Positions 50,627 through 51,261 of a DNA stretch of 51,261 nt are shown here, piece after piece. The notes beneath the pieces are model-generated. The model was not told the origin of the DNA. It searched no databases and saw only the letters and a program-made list of their open reading frames with translations. The stretch is from the NCBI GenBank assembly GCA_947628955.1, contig CANRBX010000016.1:1-51261 (forward strand), in the 5' to 3' direction. The DNA comes from an uncultured Lachnospiraceae bacterium. GTDB taxonomy: Bacteria; Bacillota; Clostridia; Lachnospirales; Lachnospiraceae. The position numbers and the translations under genes are program-made. The number at the start of each line of letters is the position of its first letter. Positions within the stretch are counted from its first letter, which is position 1.

Positions 50627-51261
50627 ATGCTGCGCTGGTATATCATGCAGACTTATACCGGACAGGAGGAGAAGCTGGTGGAGATGGTACGCCGTGTTGT
50701 CCCCCGGGAATTCTATGATGACTGTTTCGTCATTTACCATGAGCAGCTTTGGAGACGCCACCAGGAGAACCAGATCCATATCCGGAGGGTGTTCCCGGGG
50801 TATGTGTTCATCACATCCGGGGATCCGGAGGGGCTGTTCCTCTGCCTGAAAAGGGTTCCGGCCATGTCGAGGCTGCTGGCAGACGGGATGCCGGCGGACA
50901 GCGGGCTTACATTCCTCCCGATGTATCCGGATGAGGCCGCTTTTCTGGGCAGTCTCCTGGACGAGGATCATATCATCCGGCTGTCCTATGTGGCGACGGA
51001 TGGAAAGGATCATGTCAATTATGTCTCCGGGCCGTTGAAATTGTGTGTTTCAAGGCATCCAGAGATTGATAGTCCCGAACATCTGAATAAATGTTGTTTT
51101 GGGCCCTCAAAGGAAGTTCCTTCCAGTCCTTCAGCTTTGGAAGCAGCTCTTTCTGAACAGTTAACACCGGACATCCAGTTAACACCGGACATCAGAAATA
51201 CTGTAAACCCACCGGTAAGCTACCGGTTCCGGAAGCGATACGCGGTCATCAGGGTACTGCT
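50627..51261 (+). CDS. NusG/LoaP-family transcription antiterminator, 3' end outside window
   Basis: The first 211 codons of a specialised NusG paralogue. The N-terminal NGN domain begins RWYIMQTYTGQEEKLVEMV and contains RRVFPGYVFI, the LoaP/UpxY pattern. The end of the window reaches YRFRKRYAVIRVL, which looks like the start of the KOW part. Between SGPL and YRFRKR an extra ~55 residues (Ser/Pro/Glu-rich, with the duplicated QLTPDI) interrupt the spacing usual in the family. These proteins travel with RNA polymerase to let it pass terminators in long polysaccharide or polyketide operons. AAAGGGG lies before the ATG. It is divergent from the glycan operon to its left; its own operon may lie to the right. 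Confidence 0.82.
   Translation, partial: MLRWYIMQTYTGQEEKLVEMVRRVVPREFYDDCFVIYHEQLWRRHQENQIHIRRVFPGYVFITSGDPEGLFLCLKRVPAMSRLLADGMPADSGLTFLPMYPDEAAFLGSLLDEDHIIRLSYVATDGKDHVNYVSGPLKLCVSRHPEIDSPEHLNKCCFGPSKEVPSSPSALEAALSEQLTPDIQLTPDIRNTVNPPVSYRFRKRYAVIRVL
51158..51193. repeat. 18-bp in-frame tandem repeat in the antiterminator gene
   Basis: CAGTTAACACCGGACATC occurs twice in tandem (51158-51175, 51176-51193), encoding QLTPDI twice inside the inserted segment. Confidence 0.9.

Noticed and set aside
50185-50718. 177-residue plus-strand ORF upstream of and overlapping the antiterminator
   Set aside because: No recognisable domain or coding pattern; it spans the palindrome and interlocking repeats and overlaps the better supported NusG-like frame.

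Overview
The window looks like the chromosome of a spore-forming, anaerobic gut-type Firmicute, most likely of the Lachnospiraceae/Clostridia. The evidence is the sporulation pair spoIIGA-sigE, a YlmC/YmxH PRC-barrel gene next to nrdR, strong AGGAGG ribosome binding sites, and a C-glycoside deglycosylation-type cluster. Most genes are on the minus strand. No rRNA, tRNA, CRISPR array or intact transposase was recognised.

Region 1 (1-8.1 kb) holds sugar-isomerisation genes and sensors: a D-lyxose isomerase, a 5'-truncated ketose 3-epimerase, a large membrane AraC-type sensor/regulator, a small unknown gene, a CcdA/DsbD-like thiol-redox membrane protein with two CxxC domains, and an AT-rich two-gene operon (6-phospho-3-hexuloisomerase plus a ribulose-phosphate-3-epimerase homologue). 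Region 2 (8.1-9.3 kb) is ylmC/ymxH and nrdR, divergent. Region 3 (9.4-17.2 kb) is a catabolic cluster: Gfo/Idh oxidoreductase, TIM-barrel isomerase, a DUF6379/C-deglycosidase beta homologue, its alpha-subunit TIM-barrel partner, a GPH sugar symporter and an AraC regulator fused to a degenerate GH39-like domain. It probably handles 3-oxo-glycoside (C- or O-glycoside) cleavage.

Region 4 (17.4-22 kb) is spoIIGA-sigE, followed on the map by aroD and the divergent aroE. This stretch carries three unrelated tandem repeats, each with a period near 70 bp: in and after the 3' end of sigE, in the 3' part of spoIIGA, and between aroD and spoIIGA. Region 5 (22.2-27.2 kb) is rfbD, a phosphohexomutase and a large polytopic membrane protein, apparently with its own promoter.

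Region 6 (27.4-49.6 kb) is one long, nearly gapless minus-strand surface-glycan operon of about 18 genes that starts from a good sigma-A-type promoter at 49.6 kb. It encodes (i) a complete CDP-3,6-dideoxyhexose front end (rfbF, rfbG, rfbH) with a reductase; (ii) a TPP-dependent acetolactate-synthase-like enzyme, a DRE-TIM aldolase with an extra C-terminal domain and a HAD phosphatase, which together suggest a C-branched CDP-sugar; (iii) an FdtA/FdtB-like pair for a 3-amino-3,6-dideoxyhexose; (iv) a thiolase, a FabG/PhaB-like reductase and a GNAT, which together suggest (R)-3-hydroxybutyryl decoration of that amino sugar; and (v) two GtrB-like glycosyltransferases, GtrA, two GT-C-like membrane proteins and three acyltransferase-3 proteins. 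Two of the membrane proteins end in similar-looking extracytoplasmic beta-rich domains. At the right edge a plus-strand NusG/LoaP-type antiterminator gene begins, runs off the window and carries an unusual insertion. Its upstream region contains interlocking complementary segments. The combination in region 6 is the best candidate for an undescribed pathway.
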